Shown one piece after another: positions 41,985 to 50,492 of a stretch of DNA of 64,000 nt; within the stretch, counting starts at the first letter, position 1; every line of letters starts with the position of its first letter. The notes below the pieces were generated by a model that made no database searches, was not told the origin of the DNA, and saw only the letters and a list, made by a program, of their open reading frames with translations. The translations under genes and the position numbers were made by a program. This stretch comes from an uncultured Pseudokineococcus sp. GTDB lineage: Bacteria; Actinomycetota; Actinomycetes; Actinomycetales; Quadrisphaeraceae. Location of the stretch: assembly GCF_947499845.1 (NCBI RefSeq), contig NZ_CANMPM010000011.1:1-64000 (forward strand), written 5' to 3'.

Positions 41985-42156
41985 GGCGCTGCCCCTGGAC
42001 GAGCTCGCGGACGTCGATGCGCCCGTCGACCTGGGCGCCGACGACCCAGCCCACGGCACCGAGGACGACGGCGAGGAGGAAGGCCCCGAAGCCGCCGACG
42101 GCGGCGGCGAGGGCGAGGAGGAGGCCGACCAGGAGGCCGGTGCTGGCGGTGGACAT
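41977..42156 (-). CDS. Small two-helix membrane protein of Asp23 cluster
   Basis: 59-aa protein: STGLLVGLLLALAAAVGGFG then FLLAVVLGAVGWVVGAQVDG, ending in a charged VRELVQGQRRG tail, so one hairpin of two short membrane helices. It is too short for a routine gene scan but has a same-length homologue at 63088-63267 in the second Asp23 cluster, with near-identical helices, and the same 8-bp GTGGCTGA overlap with the next gene, which together show it is real. Similar to the Gly-rich DUF2273-type proteins of Asp23 operons. Confidence 0.85.
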   Translation of the reverse strand: MSTASTGLLVGLLLALAAAVGGFGAFLLAVVLGAVGWVVGAQVDGRIDVRELVQGQRRG

Positions 42157-42289
42157 GGCTGCGTCTCCAGGGTTCAGGGGATGGGCCGGGCGACAGGGAG
42201 GCGGCGCGCGGCGCCGGGCGCACGGAGCTGCGCGCGGTCGGGCGGCGCTCGTCGGGGTGCGCGGTGCCGGCGGCGCGCGGCGGGCGGGG

Positions 42290-42325
42290 CCACCGGCCCC
42301 CGGCGGGTGCGCCGGGGGCCGGTGG
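42290..42325 (-). terminator. Perfect 16-bp hairpin inside the Asp23 operon
   Basis: Bases 42290-42305 pair perfectly with 42310-42325, leaving a 4-base GGTG loop. It lies 11 bp beyond the stop of the 42336-42698 gene and before the membrane genes, so it may partly terminate or stabilise the mRNA and raise soluble Asp23 over membrane partners. No such hairpin is visible at the same place in the second cluster. Confidence 0.7.
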
Positions 42326-42335
42326 GGGCGGCGGG

Positions 42336-42698
42336 TCAGCCGACGGACCCGCCGGGCGGGGCGACGTCGCCGACGACGACGTGCACGGGGCCCGTGAGGG
42401 CCACCAGCGGCGCGAGGGCCGCGTGGACGGCCGCCGCGGTCTGCGCGAGGGGCGCCGCGGTGGACGCCACGACGTGGACCTCGGAGGGGCGGGAGCCGTC
42501 CCCGAGGCGCACTCCGGCCACCCGGCGGCCGGGCAGGTACGTGCCCACCTCGCCGAGCGGCCCGCCGTGGAGGTCGACGACGCCGGGCGCGGCGAGCACC
42601 GCGGCGCGGACGCGGTCGGCGTCGGTCGGCTCCTCGACGGGAACCTCCTGGACGGGGGCGGTCTCGAGGCGCGGGTCGCCGGCGGGGGCCGCCGTCAC
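42336..42698 (-). CDS. Conserved Asp23-cluster protein of unknown function
   Basis: 120-aa protein with a homologue at the same place in the second cluster (62631-62990). Shared landmarks are the central block GEVGTYLPGRRVAGVR, preceded by VLAAPGVVDLHGGP, and EVHVVA plus PVHVVVGDV strands, which suggest a small Asp23-like alpha/beta domain. GTG 42698 overlaps the Asp23 stop (GTGA). No signal or membrane segment, so it is cytosolic and probably partners with Asp23. Confidence 0.78.
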   Translation of the reverse strand: MTAAPAGDPRLETAPVQEVPVEEPTDADRVRAAVLAAPGVVDLHGGPLGEVGTYLPGRRVAGVRLGDGSRPSEVHVVASTAAPLAQTAAAVHAALAPLVALTGPVHVVVGDVAPPGGSVG

Positions 42699-43168
42699 TG
42701 CACGCGGGAGGACTTCTCCTCCCCGTCCTCGTCGTCGTCCTGGCCCGGGATGTGGATGTCGGTGACCTCGACGTTGACCTCGGTGACCTCGAGGCCCGTC
42801 ATGCCCTCGACGGCGGAGATGACGTTGCGGCGGACGCCGCGGGCGACGTCGGCGATGCTGGCGCCGTACTCGGCCACGATGGTCACGTCGACGGCGGCCT
42901 GGCGCTCGCCGACCTCGACGGACACGCCCTGCGACACGTTGGTCGATGCGCCCGGGATGCGCTCGCGGATCTGGCCGAAGGCGCGCGCCGCCCCGCCGCC
43001 GAGGGCGTGGACGCCGGCGACGTCGCGGACGGCGACGCCCGCGATCTTCGACACGACCTGGTCCGCGATGGACGTCCGGCCCTGCGAGGTCGTCAGCTCC
43101 GACCCCGACCCGGAGGACGACCCGTGCTGGGCGGCCTGGCTGCTGGTCGTGGACGTCGACTGGCTCAT
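42695..43168 (-). CDS. Asp23/Gls24 family envelope stress response protein
   Basis: 157-aa cytosolic protein that in Firmicutes forms a membrane-proximal network. After a Ser/Thr-rich leader the domain reads TSIADQVVSKIAGVAVRDVAGVHALGGG, then AAVDVTIVAEYGASIADVARGVRRNVISAV, GLEVTEVNVEVTDIHIP, and an acidic tail. ATG 43168 is preceded by GGAAGGGAACG. First gene of the five-gene operon; a near copy is at 62149-62634. A -10-like TATGAT on the minus strand is at 43290-43295. Confidence 0.93.
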   Translation of the reverse strand: MSQSTSTTSSQAAQHGSSSGSGSELTTSQGRTSIADQVVSKIAGVAVRDVAGVHALGGGAARAFGQIRERIPGASTNVSQGVSVEVGERQAAVDVTIVAEYGASIADVARGVRRNVISAVEGMTGLEVTEVNVEVTDIHIPGQDDDEDGEEKSSRVQ

Positions 43169-43365
43169 CGTCGTTCCCTTCCGGCCCTTCCGGGCCCGGT
43201 GTGGCGGCTCGTCTCTCGAGCCGCTCGTACAGGGTTGGACGACGCCCGCCCGGTGGAGCGCACGCGGCCGGTCGTGTGATCTGCGTCATATCATAGAGCG
43301 GCTGTCGACGAGGTGCGACGGCCCTCGACGGGCGGCCGGTCGCGGTCTCCGCTACGACTCTCCCG
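43169..43365. promoter_or_regulatory. Divergent promoter region of Asp23 operon and ECF sigma gene
   Basis: 197 bp with an unusually AT-rich island at 43277-43296 (GTGATCTGCGTCATATCATA). On the minus strand TATGAT (43290-43295) could serve the Asp23 operon with a leader of about 120 nt. On the plus strand TACGAC (43353-43358) ends 7 nt before the sigma GTG, suggesting a leaderless transcript. No matching ECF-type -35 pair was recognised with confidence. Confidence 0.5.
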
Positions 43366-43917
43366 GTGGACGCGGACGGCACGGCGCAGGGCGACGCGGC
43401 CCTCGTCGCCCTGGCGCGCGAGGGCTGCGGCGGGGGCTTCGAGGAGCTGGTGCGGCGCCACCAGACCCGGGCGCACACCCTGGCGGTGCGCATGCTGGGG
43501 GACCGGCACGAGGCCGCCGACGTCGTCCAGGAGGCCTTCGTCAAGGCGTGGACGGGCCTGCCCCGCTTCGACGACCGCGCGGCGTTCTCCACGTGGCTCT
43601 ACCGGATCGTCGTGCGCGAGAGCATCGACCAGCAGCGGCGGCGCGCCCGGCGACCGCTGCCGGTCGAGCAGGACGTCGAGCGCCCGGCGACCGACCGGAC
43701 GGACGCCCTCGTCGAGCAGCGGGTGCGCGAGGATGCGGTGAGGCGCGCGGTGCGGGCCCTGCCCGAGGACCAGCGGGCGGCGCTCGTGCTCACGGCCTTC
43801 CTGGACCTCGAGCACGCCGAGGCCGCCGAGGTGCTCGAGACCACGCCCGACGCCGTCCGCGGGCGCGCCGCCCGGGCGCGCCGGGCGCTGATGCGCGAGA
43901 TGGGGGAGTGGGCATGA
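43366..43917 (+). CDS. ECF RNA polymerase sigma factor (SigE-like)
   Basis: 183-aa ECF sigma factor: region 2 (FEELVRRHQTRAHTLAVRML, DVVQEAFVKAWTGLPRFDDR, FSTWLYRIVVRESIDQQRRR) and region 4 (ALPEDQRAALVLTAFLDLEH then LETTPDAVRGRAARARRAL) are complete with little else. GTG 43366 follows a -10-like box by 7 nt. The next gene begins in an ATGA overlap and encodes an anti-sigma-like protein, so synthesis is coupled. Divergence from the Asp23 operon suggests that this sigma factor controls it. Confidence 0.93.
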   Translation: MDADGTAQGDAALVALAREGCGGGFEELVRRHQTRAHTLAVRMLGDRHEAADVVQEAFVKAWTGLPRFDDRAAFSTWLYRIVVRESIDQQRRRARRPLPVEQDVERPATDRTDALVEQRVREDAVRRAVRALPEDQRAALVLTAFLDLEHAEAAEVLETTPDAVRGRAARARRALMREMGEWA

Positions 43918-44579
43918 GCGAGCACGACCCCGCGGCGGGCGGCAGCGCCGGCGGCGGCCCGGGGGCCGACGTCGCACCCGACCTCGACCGCGACACCCAG
44001 CCCTGCGGCACGCCCACCGACGCACTGCTCGACGTCGCCTCCGGCGAGCCCGCTCCGCCGGACCTCGCGGACCACGCCGGCACGTGCGTGCACTGCCGGG
44101 CCGTGCTGTCCCGGGCCGAGGAGCTGTGGGAGCCGGTGCGGCAGATGGCCCGTCAGGAGGAGCCCCCGCCGCCGGACCTCGTCGCCTCCGTCATGGCCGC
44201 GGTGCGCCGGCTCGGCCGGGAGCCGCTGCACCTCGTGCTGCCGGACGAGCGGGGCACCACGCGCGTGGGCGCCGCGGTCATCGCGCGCATCGCCGAGGAG
44301 GCCGCCCGCCGTGCCGTCGGCGTCGCCGCCGTCCTGGCGCGGGACACGCGGGCCGAGCTGGTGGACGAGCCGGCGGGCGGGGCGCCGGGCGGGGCGGGGG
44401 CGGTCGGGGTCGCCGACCGCCTGGTCGTCGTCGCCCTCGCCGTGGTGACCGACCTCAGCCGCCCGATCCCCGCCGTGGCCGACGACGTCCGCGCCCGGGT
44501 CGCCCGCGAGCTCGTCGGCCTCACCGGCCGCGGGGGCGCGCAGGTCGACATCTACGTGCACGACGTCGTCGTCGCCTGA
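43914..44579 (+). CDS. Zinc-finger anti-sigma-like protein fused to Asp23-like domain
   Basis: 221-aa soluble protein. The N-terminal half contains a ZAS-type motif, His54-x3-Cys58-x2-Cys61 in DHAGTCVHC, as in RsrA-type anti-sigma factors, and an EELWEPVRQMARQEE helix. From about residue 115 it turns into an Asp23-like fold: [55 protein letters not shown], then QVDIYVHDVVV. There is no membrane helix, unlike most ECF anti-sigma proteins. I infer that it binds the adjacent sigma factor and senses the Asp23 network by mixed Asp23 assembly. ATG 43914 overlaps the sigma stop. Confidence 0.8.
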   Translation: MSEHDPAAGGSAGGGPGADVAPDLDRDTQPCGTPTDALLDVASGEPAPPDLADHAGTCVHCRAVLSRAEELWEPVRQMARQEEPPPPDLVASVMAAVRRLGREPLHLVLPDERGTTRVGAAVIARIAEEAARRAVGVAAVLARDTRAELVDEPAGGAPGGAGAVGVADRLVVVALAVVTDLSRPIPAVADDVRARVARELVGLTGRGGAQVDIYVHDVVVA

Positions 44580-44622
44580 GGCGCCGCCGCCGCCGCCGAC
44601 CGGACGCGGCGGGCGGCTCGGG

Positions 44623-46428
44623 TCAGAGGTGCCCGGGGCCGGCCTCCGCCGGGCGGGGCCGGTCCTCGGGGTGGGCGCGCAGCGCGAGGAGGGCGACGTC
44701 GTCCTCGCCGTGCCCGCCCACGAGGTCGTCGAGGAGGGCGTCCGCGAGCTGGTCCAGGGGCAGTCCGCCGTGCCGCTCGAGCGAGCGGCGGAGCGCGTCG
44801 ACGCCGTCGAGCAGCGACCGGTCGCGCCGCTCGACGAGCCCGTCCGTGGACAGCAGCAGCGTGGACCCGGGCTCGAGCACCGCCTCGTGGTCGTGCCGCG
44901 GGGTGCCCGTGCGCACGCCGAGCAGCAGGTCGCCGCTGCCGGGGAGCTGGTGCGCCGTGCCGTCCGGCCCGAGGAGGAGCGGGGGCAGGTGACCGGCGCT
45001 CGACCAGCGCAGCCGGCGGACCCCCGCGGCGGCGTCGTCCGGATCCTGCTCGACGCGAGCCAGCACGCAGGTGGCGAGGCACGAGACGTGGAGCCCGCGC
45101 ATCGCCTCGTCGACCCGGGAGAGCACGTGGCTCGGGCTCTCCTGCTGCGCCCACACCATCGTCCGCAGGAGCGACCGCAGCTGGCCCATGGCCGCGGCGG
45201 CGCGCATGTCGTGGCCCACGACGTCGCCGATGACGACGTGCGTCGCCCCGTCGGGGGTGACCAGGGCGTCGTACCAGTCGCCGCCCACCTCGGCGTCCCT
45301 GGCGGCGGGCACGTAGCGGGCCACGAGCTGGAGGTGGTCGGGCTGCGGGAGCTCGGTGAGCATCGCCTCCTGCAGGAGGGTGGCCGTCGAGCGCTGCTCC
45401 GCGAGCAGCTGGGCGCGGGCGACCGCCTGGCCGACGTAGCCGGCCGTGGCCGTGACGACGCCGAGGGCCGCGGCGTCGGGTCGTCCGCTGCCGGTCCAGG
45501 TGAGCGCCAGCGCGCCGAGCACCCTCCCGGCCACCTGCAGCGGGACGACCACCGCCGTCCCGTCCCCCGCGCCCGCGCCGAGGTCCGTCGCGGGGTGCTC
45601 CGCGAGCAGGGCGGTGCGGTCCTCGGCGACGACGGTCGCGCGCCCCCGCACGGCGGCGCCGACGGCGTCGCGGGCGTCGACCCGGCGCTCGAGCGGCGGG
45701 TCGGAGGGGTCGGCGTCCGGCTCCACCGCCAGGAGGCGCTGGCGGGTGCCGGCGAGGACGTGCAGGTGGGCGGAGGCGGCGCCGAGCTCCTCGCGCGCCA
45801 GCGGGGCGACGGCGCGCACGACGTCGTCGGCGGTGGACGTGCGCGCGAGGCCCTCGGAGAGGGCGAGCAGGAGGCGCGAGCGCCGCTCGGCGGCGTCGGC
45901 GAGGCGCCGGCTGCCCTCGGAGGCGCGCAGGGCCGCGTCCGCGCGCTCGCGCAGCTGGCGCAGGGCGATCTCGGAGGAGCAGGAGCCGGCCAGGTCGGCC
46001 AGCACCTGGAGGTCGTCCTCGCTCCAGCGCCGCGGCACGCCGTCGACGGCGCACAGGGAGCCCACGACCACCCCGTCGGCGTCCCGCAGCGGGTGGCCGG
46101 CGTAGGCGACGACACCCAGGTCGTCCGTGGCGAGGGACCCGGGGAGCTCCGGGAGCTCGCGGACGTCCTCGCAGGCGAAGGCCGCGCGGGTCCGCACGAC
46201 GTGCTGGCACACCGAGTGGGTCAGGGGCGTGGAGCGCTCCTCCTGCCACGGGAGCGGCAGGCCGAGGGCGCCCGGGAAGGCCTGCCCGTCGAGCGTGACG
46301 AGGGAGACCAGGGCCGTGGGGACGCCGAGCTGGGTGCGCACGAGGCGGGCGTAGCGGTCGAACGACGCGTCGGCGCCCCCGGGGAGGGGGGCGCGCTCGG
46401 GGAGGTCCGCGCCGGCGTCGTCCGTCAC
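44623..46428 (-). CDS. GAF-GAF-SpoIIE (PP2C-type) serine phosphatase
   Basis: 601-aa cytosolic phosphatase. Two GAF domains come first (about residues 20-160: LVSLVTLDGQAFPGALGL, SVCQHVV; about 195-345), then a PPM/SpoIIE catalytic domain (about 370-585) with the metal-binding EVGGDWYDALVTPDG and VIGDVVGHDMRAAAAMGQLR motifs, LVRRDRS-like region and the final HGEDDVALLALR Asp. Such proteins dephosphorylate STAS anti-anti-sigma factors; the STAS protein at 9135-9533 lacks the phosphorylatable Ser, so it is an unlikely partner. GTG 46428 start. Confidence 0.92.
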   Translation of the reverse strand: MTDDAGADLPERAPLPGGADASFDRYARLVRTQLGVPTALVSLVTLDGQAFPGALGLPLPWQEERSTPLTHSVCQHVVRTRAAFACEDVRELPELPGSLATDDLGVVAYAGHPLRDADGVVVGSLCAVDGVPRRWSEDDLQVLADLAGSCSSEIALRQLRERADAALRASEGSRRLADAAERRSRLLLALSEGLARTSTADDVVRAVAPLAREELGAASAHLHVLAGTRQRLLAVEPDADPSDPPLERRVDARDAVGAAVRGRATVVAEDRTALLAEHPATDLGAGAGDGTAVVVPLQVAGRVLGALALTWTGSGRPDAAALGVVTATAGYVGQAVARAQLLAEQRSTATLLQEAMLTELPQPDHLQLVARYVPAARDAEVGGDWYDALVTPDGATHVVIGDVVGHDMRAAAAMGQLRSLLRTMVWAQQESPSHVLSRVDEAMRGLHVSCLATCVLARVEQDPDDAAAGVRRLRWSSAGHLPPLLLGPDGTAHQLPGSGDLLLGVRTGTPRHDHEAVLEPGSTLLLSTDGLVERRDRSLLDGVDALRRSLERHGGLPLDQLADALLDDLVGGHGEDDVALLALRAHPEDRPRPAEAGPGHL

Positions 46429-46553
46429 CGGACGATCATGCCGTGCGCCGCGGGCCCCGTGCGGCCCGCCCCTCCCCCGGACGGGCGCACCCGGGGCGGT
46501 GACGCGCCCGTCCTGTGGTGCCGCCGAGGTCGTCAGGTGCCGAGGGGACGGGC

Positions 46554-47489
46554 ATGGACGCGGGGGCAGCAGCGTCGCCGTCCGGGCACCGCGCTGGACC
46601 GCGGCCGGTGACGACGGGGGCGGGCGCGCCCGCGCTCGAGCAGGCGCTCGTGGCCAGCACGCCCGCGCTCGTCTGCGTCATCGCCGGTGACGGGCGCTTC
46701 CTCCTGTTCAACCCCGCGCTCGAGCGCTCGACCGGCTGGCGGGCCGAGGAGGTCCTCGGCCGCAGCTTCTACGAGGTGCTCGCCGTGCCGCACGAGGCGG
46801 CGCTCGCCCGGGAGTTCGTCGAGGACGCCGTCCGCACCGGGGTCGCGGACGCCCAGGAGGGCGACTGGCTCGACCGGTGGGGCGGTGTCCGGCGCGTGTC
46901 CCTGCTCACCAGCGTCGTGCACGACGAGCACGGCCGGCCGACGGGCGTGGCCTGCGTGGGCGTCGACGTCACCGACCAGCGCCGCGAGGCGCGCCTGCGC
47001 GAGGCGGCGGCGAGCGACCCGCTGACGGGCCTGCAGAACCGGACGGCGCTGCTCGCGGCGCTCTCCGCCGAGCTGCGGTCCGGAGCCGTGGGCACCGACG
47101 TCCTCTTCTGCGACCTCGACCGCTTCAAGGCGGCCAACGACACCCACGGCCACGACGTCGGCGACCAGCTGCTCGTCGCCGTCGCCGAGCGCCTGCGGGC
47201 CCTCGTCGACCGCGACGACGTCGTGGCGCGCCTGGGCGGGGACGAGTTCGTCGTCCTCCTGCGGCGCGGCGGCGCGGGGCGGCTGTCCGCGCTGCGCGAG
47301 GCCGTCGACGCCGAGCTGGCCCGTCCCTTCGAGACGGCTCACGGCTGCGTGCTCCTCGGGGCGAGCGTCGGCGCGGCGCTGGGCGCGGCCGGCGACGACC
47401 CCGAGCGGCTCCTCGCCGCGGCGGACCGCCACATGTACGGCATCAAGAGCCGGCGCCGCGAGCGCCGGCGGGTGCCGGAGCCGCGCTGA
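46554..47489 (+). CDS. PAS-GGDEF diguanylate cyclase
   Basis: 311-aa soluble enzyme. PAS domain at about residues 30-150 (FLLFNPALERSTGWRAEEVLGR; GVACVGVDVTDQRREARLREAA) is directly linked to a GGDEF domain (SDPLTGLQNRTALLAALSAEL, FCDLDRFKAANDTHGHDVGD, RLGGDEFVVLL). Active-site residues are intact; the RxxD inhibitory site is not conserved. ATG 46554 with GAGGGG upstream is favoured over an upstream start. It synthesises c-di-GMP in response to an unknown PAS ligand. Divergent from the SpoIIE phosphatase gene across 125 bp. Confidence 0.9.
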   Translation: MDAGAAASPSGHRAGPRPVTTGAGAPALEQALVASTPALVCVIAGDGRFLLFNPALERSTGWRAEEVLGRSFYEVLAVPHEAALAREFVEDAVRTGVADAQEGDWLDRWGGVRRVSLLTSVVHDEHGRPTGVACVGVDVTDQRREARLREAAASDPLTGLQNRTALLAALSAELRSGAVGTDVLFCDLDRFKAANDTHGHDVGDQLLVAVAERLRALVDRDDVVARLGGDEFVVLLRRGGAGRLSALREAVDAELARPFETAHGCVLLGASVGAALGAAGDDPERLLAAADRHMYGIKSRRRERRRVPEPR

Positions 47490-47570
47490 TGCGTCGTCCG
47501 CCGACCACCCGCGCCGTCGCCCCCCGGACGGCCTCGCCGCCGGCCTCGGACGCCGCCCGCGCCCGTGCCC

Positions 47571-47617
47571 GCGGACCTCGAGGGCCGCCGGACGGTGCGC
47601 CGGCCCTCGAGGTCCGC
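47571..47617. terminator. 16-bp perfect hairpin between convergent cyclase genes
   Basis: GCGGACCTCGAGGGCC (47571-47586) pairs perfectly with 47602-47617 around a 15-base loop. It serves as a bidirectional terminator between the two diguanylate cyclase genes. Confidence 0.75.
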
Positions 47618-47650
47618 GCCCGCACGGCGGGGCCGTGGCCCGAGCCGAGC

Positions 47651-50350
47651 TCAGTGCGGGAGCAGCGTGTCGGCGCCGACCGCGGTCCGCGGCGTCGGGG
47701 GCCGCGCGTCCGTCGCGGCACGGCCGGTGCGGACGCGCGCGCGCCCCTTCCCGGCGCGCTTGGCGTCGTACATGGCCGCGTCGGCGTCGCGGAGCAGGTC
47801 GTCGGCGCTCGCGCCGTCCCCGGCGGGTCGGACGCCGACGCTGGCGCCGACGACGACCTGAACGCCCGCGCCCTCGAGGTGCACGGGCCGCGCCAGCTCC
47901 TCGACGACGCGCCGGGCGAGCTCCTCGAGGTCGCGCGCCGGCCCCGCGGCGGAGCAGAGGGCGGCGAACTCGTCACCGCCGAGCCGCGCCACCACGTCGT
48001 CCGGGCCCAGGCAGCCGCGCAGCCGGCGGGCCACGTGCTGGAGCAGCTCGTCGCCCGCGGGGTGGCCGTGGGCGTCGTTGACGGCCTTGAACCCGTCGAG
48101 GTCGAGGTAGAGCAGGCCGAGCGCGCGCGCCCCGCCGCCCGCGACGGCCTCGAGCCGCTCGCGCAGCAGCAGGCGGTTGGCCAGGCCCGTGAGGGCGTCG
48201 TGCCGCGCCTGGTGGGAGAGCCTCGCCTCGGCCTCGCGCTGCGCCGTGACGTCCTCGACGAGGCAGACCAGGTACGGGTCGCCCGCGACGGGGCGGACGA
48301 CGGCGGCCGACACCGACCCCCAGCGGCTCGTGGAGTCGGCGCGCAGCACCCGCCGCTCGCACCGCACGCGCTCCTCGGTGCCGGCGAGGAGGTCCTGCAG
48401 CGGGCCGTCCCGGTCGTCGGGGTGCAGGAGCTCGAGGAGGTCACGGCCGAGGAGGTCCTCCTCGTGGCGGCCGGTGAGCGCGCAGGCCGAGCGGTTGACC
48501 CGCAGGAGGCGACCCGGTGCGGCGGGGTCGAGGGACGCGAGGAGCATCGCGGAGGGCGCCACCTCGAAGCCGAGGCGGAACAGCTGCTCGGAGTCGGCGA
48601 GCCGGCGCTCGGCCTCCAGGCGCCCCGTGACGTCGGTGGCCACGCAGATGAAGCTCGTGGGCGCGCCGGCGTCGTCGCGCACGGCGGTGGTCGTGAGCTG
48701 GACCTGCAGGGTCGAGGCGTCGGCGCGGCGGTAGGTCCAGCGCCGCGTCTCGTGCCGCCGGCTCCGGGCCACGGACACGAGCGCCTCGAGCGGCGCCGCG
48801 TCGTCGGGCAGCGCGAGGGCCCGGGCGCGCCGGGCGAGCTCTGCGGCGTCGTGGAGCTCGACGAGGGGCCGCCCGAGCAGCTGCTCGCGCCCGCACCCGA
48901 GCATCCGCTCGGCACCCGCGTTGACGACGGTGACGACCCCGGTGGCGTCGGCGCCGATGATCGACTGCTCCGTCGCGCCGTCGAGGACGCCGGCGAGGAG
49001 GTCACGGGCACGGGCGAGCTCCGCGGCGGCCTCGCGCGCGGCCGACACGTCGACGTACGCCGCGACCGCGCCCGAGGGCGTGCCGTCCGCGTCCGGCGGC
49101 AGGGGGCGGGCGGCCACGGACAGCACCGCCGGCTCCCCGCCGGGGCGCTCCACCCGCACGTCGACGCCGTCGACGCTCTCCCCGGCGAGCGCCCGCGCGA
49201 CCGGGAGCTCGGCGGCGTCCAGGGGGCTGCCGTCGAGCCGGGAGAAGCGGTAGTGCTCCGACCAGCGGGCCATCGGCACCTCGCCGGACACCGACCCGAC
49301 GAGGGCCTCGGAGGCCGGGTTGCGGCGGAGCGCCCGGCCCGCGGCGTCGTAGACGTCGAGGCCCGTTCCGGTGGCGGCGAAGACCGCCTCGAGCAGGGCG
49401 TGCTCGCGGCGGTGCGCGGCGAGGGCGTCCTCGCGCTCGTCGCGGTGGAGGGCCAGGACGAGGCTCAGGAGCGCCACGACGGCGATGAAGCACTGCGCCT
49501 GGACGACGGCCTCGGGCGTCGGCAGGTCGGCGAAGGGCCCCGAGCGCACGAGCGTCGCGGCGATCACCACCGCGGCGGAGACGATGACGTGGCCGGCGAC
49601 GGCCGTGGTCGAGCGGCGCAGCGCGTGCCACACGCTCACGGGGAGCAGCGCGAAGGGGAGCAGGTCGCCCGCGGCGAACCAGAAGACGTCGGCGTAGCTG
49701 GCCGCGAAGGCCAGAGCCATGAGGGCGCGCTCGCGCCGACCGGCGGCGCCGTGCTCCCGCGGTCGCGAGCGGGCCAGCAGGCGCAGGGCCAGCGGCACGA
49801 CGACGACGAGGCTGACCAGGTGGCGCACCCAGTACTGGGCGGCGGTGCTCGCGGCGCCGGCCACGTCGCCGGAGGCGCCCAGCACCACGGCGGTCAGAGC
49901 CAGCAGCGCCCCGGCGGCGCCGGCCGCGAGGGCGGCGGCCGCCGTGAACCACCAGAGGTCCCGGGTCCTGCGGAGGCCGGTGGCGCCGTCGCCCCCCGGA
50001 CGCCGCGCGTAGACCTCGACGACGGCGAGCGCCTGGGCGGCGTTGAGGACGCCGAGGACGAGCGACAGGTCGGTCCGCATGCCGGTGACGGCGATGACGG
50101 CGCCGACGACGCCCGCGACGAGGACGGCGCCGGGGAGGTACCAGCGCGTGCCGCGCAGGACGGCGAGGGCGACGACGGCCACGCCCGCCGCGGGCCAGAC
50201 GAGCGAGAGCTCGCTGTCCGCGGGGCGGGTCAGTCGGCCGAGGACGGACGCGGCGACGAGCGCCGCGAGGAGGAGCAGGAGGGTGGCGGGCCGAGCGACG
50301 GCGCGGGTCGGCGCCCCGTCGCTCGCCGCGGTGGTCTCCACGGTGCCCAT
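47651..50350 (-). CDS. MASE1-PAS-PAS-PAS-GGDEF membrane diguanylate cyclase
   Basis: 899-aa membrane protein. The first 300 residues are eight or so helices of the MASE1 type (SLVWPAAGVAVVALAVLRGT near the start, LLALTAVVLGASGDVAG, WVRHLVSLVVVVPLALRLL), followed by three PAS domains (about 310-440, 445-575 and 580-700, each ending in a DVSAAR, DVTGRLE or DVTAQREAE linker) and a GGDEF domain (HDALTGLANRLLLRERLEA, LYLDLDGFKAVNDAHGHPAGD, RLGGDEFAAL). ATG 50350 has GAGGAG upstream. No EAL domain. Its input is unknown; MASE1 often senses aromatic or amino-acid metabolites. Confidence 0.92.
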   Translation of the reverse strand: MGTVETTAASDGAPTRAVARPATLLLLLAALVAASVLGRLTRPADSELSLVWPAAGVAVVALAVLRGTRWYLPGAVLVAGVVGAVIAVTGMRTDLSLVLGVLNAAQALAVVEVYARRPGGDGATGLRRTRDLWWFTAAAALAAGAAGALLALTAVVLGASGDVAGAASTAAQYWVRHLVSLVVVVPLALRLLARSRPREHGAAGRRERALMALAFAASYADVFWFAAGDLLPFALLPVSVWHALRRSTTAVAGHVIVSAAVVIAATLVRSGPFADLPTPEAVVQAQCFIAVVALLSLVLALHRDEREDALAAHRREHALLEAVFAATGTGLDVYDAAGRALRRNPASEALVGSVSGEVPMARWSEHYRFSRLDGSPLDAAELPVARALAGESVDGVDVRVERPGGEPAVLSVAARPLPPDADGTPSGAVAAYVDVSAAREAAAELARARDLLAGVLDGATEQSIIGADATGVVTVVNAGAERMLGCGREQLLGRPLVELHDAAELARRARALALPDDAAPLEALVSVARSRRHETRRWTYRRADASTLQVQLTTTAVRDDAGAPTSFICVATDVTGRLEAERRLADSEQLFRLGFEVAPSAMLLASLDPAAPGRLLRVNRSACALTGRHEEDLLGRDLLELLHPDDRDGPLQDLLAGTEERVRCERRVLRADSTSRWGSVSAAVVRPVAGDPYLVCLVEDVTAQREAEARLSHQARHDALTGLANRLLLRERLEAVAGGGARALGLLYLDLDGFKAVNDAHGHPAGDELLQHVARRLRGCLGPDDVVARLGGDEFAALCSAAGPARDLEELARRVVEELARPVHLEGAGVQVVVGASVGVRPAGDGASADDLLRDADAAMYDAKRAGKGRARVRTGRAATDARPPTPRTAVGADTLLPH

Positions 50351-50492
50351 GGGTGCTCCTCGGCAGGAGGGCGCGGCGGCTTGAGCCCGGGGTCCTGGCC
50401 GGCGTCCTGGCCGGCGACCGGGGTGGTCGACCGGGACCGTCGACCGGGGTGCCGGTGCGGTCGCCCGCGCGGTGGACCGGGATGCTGGGGCG

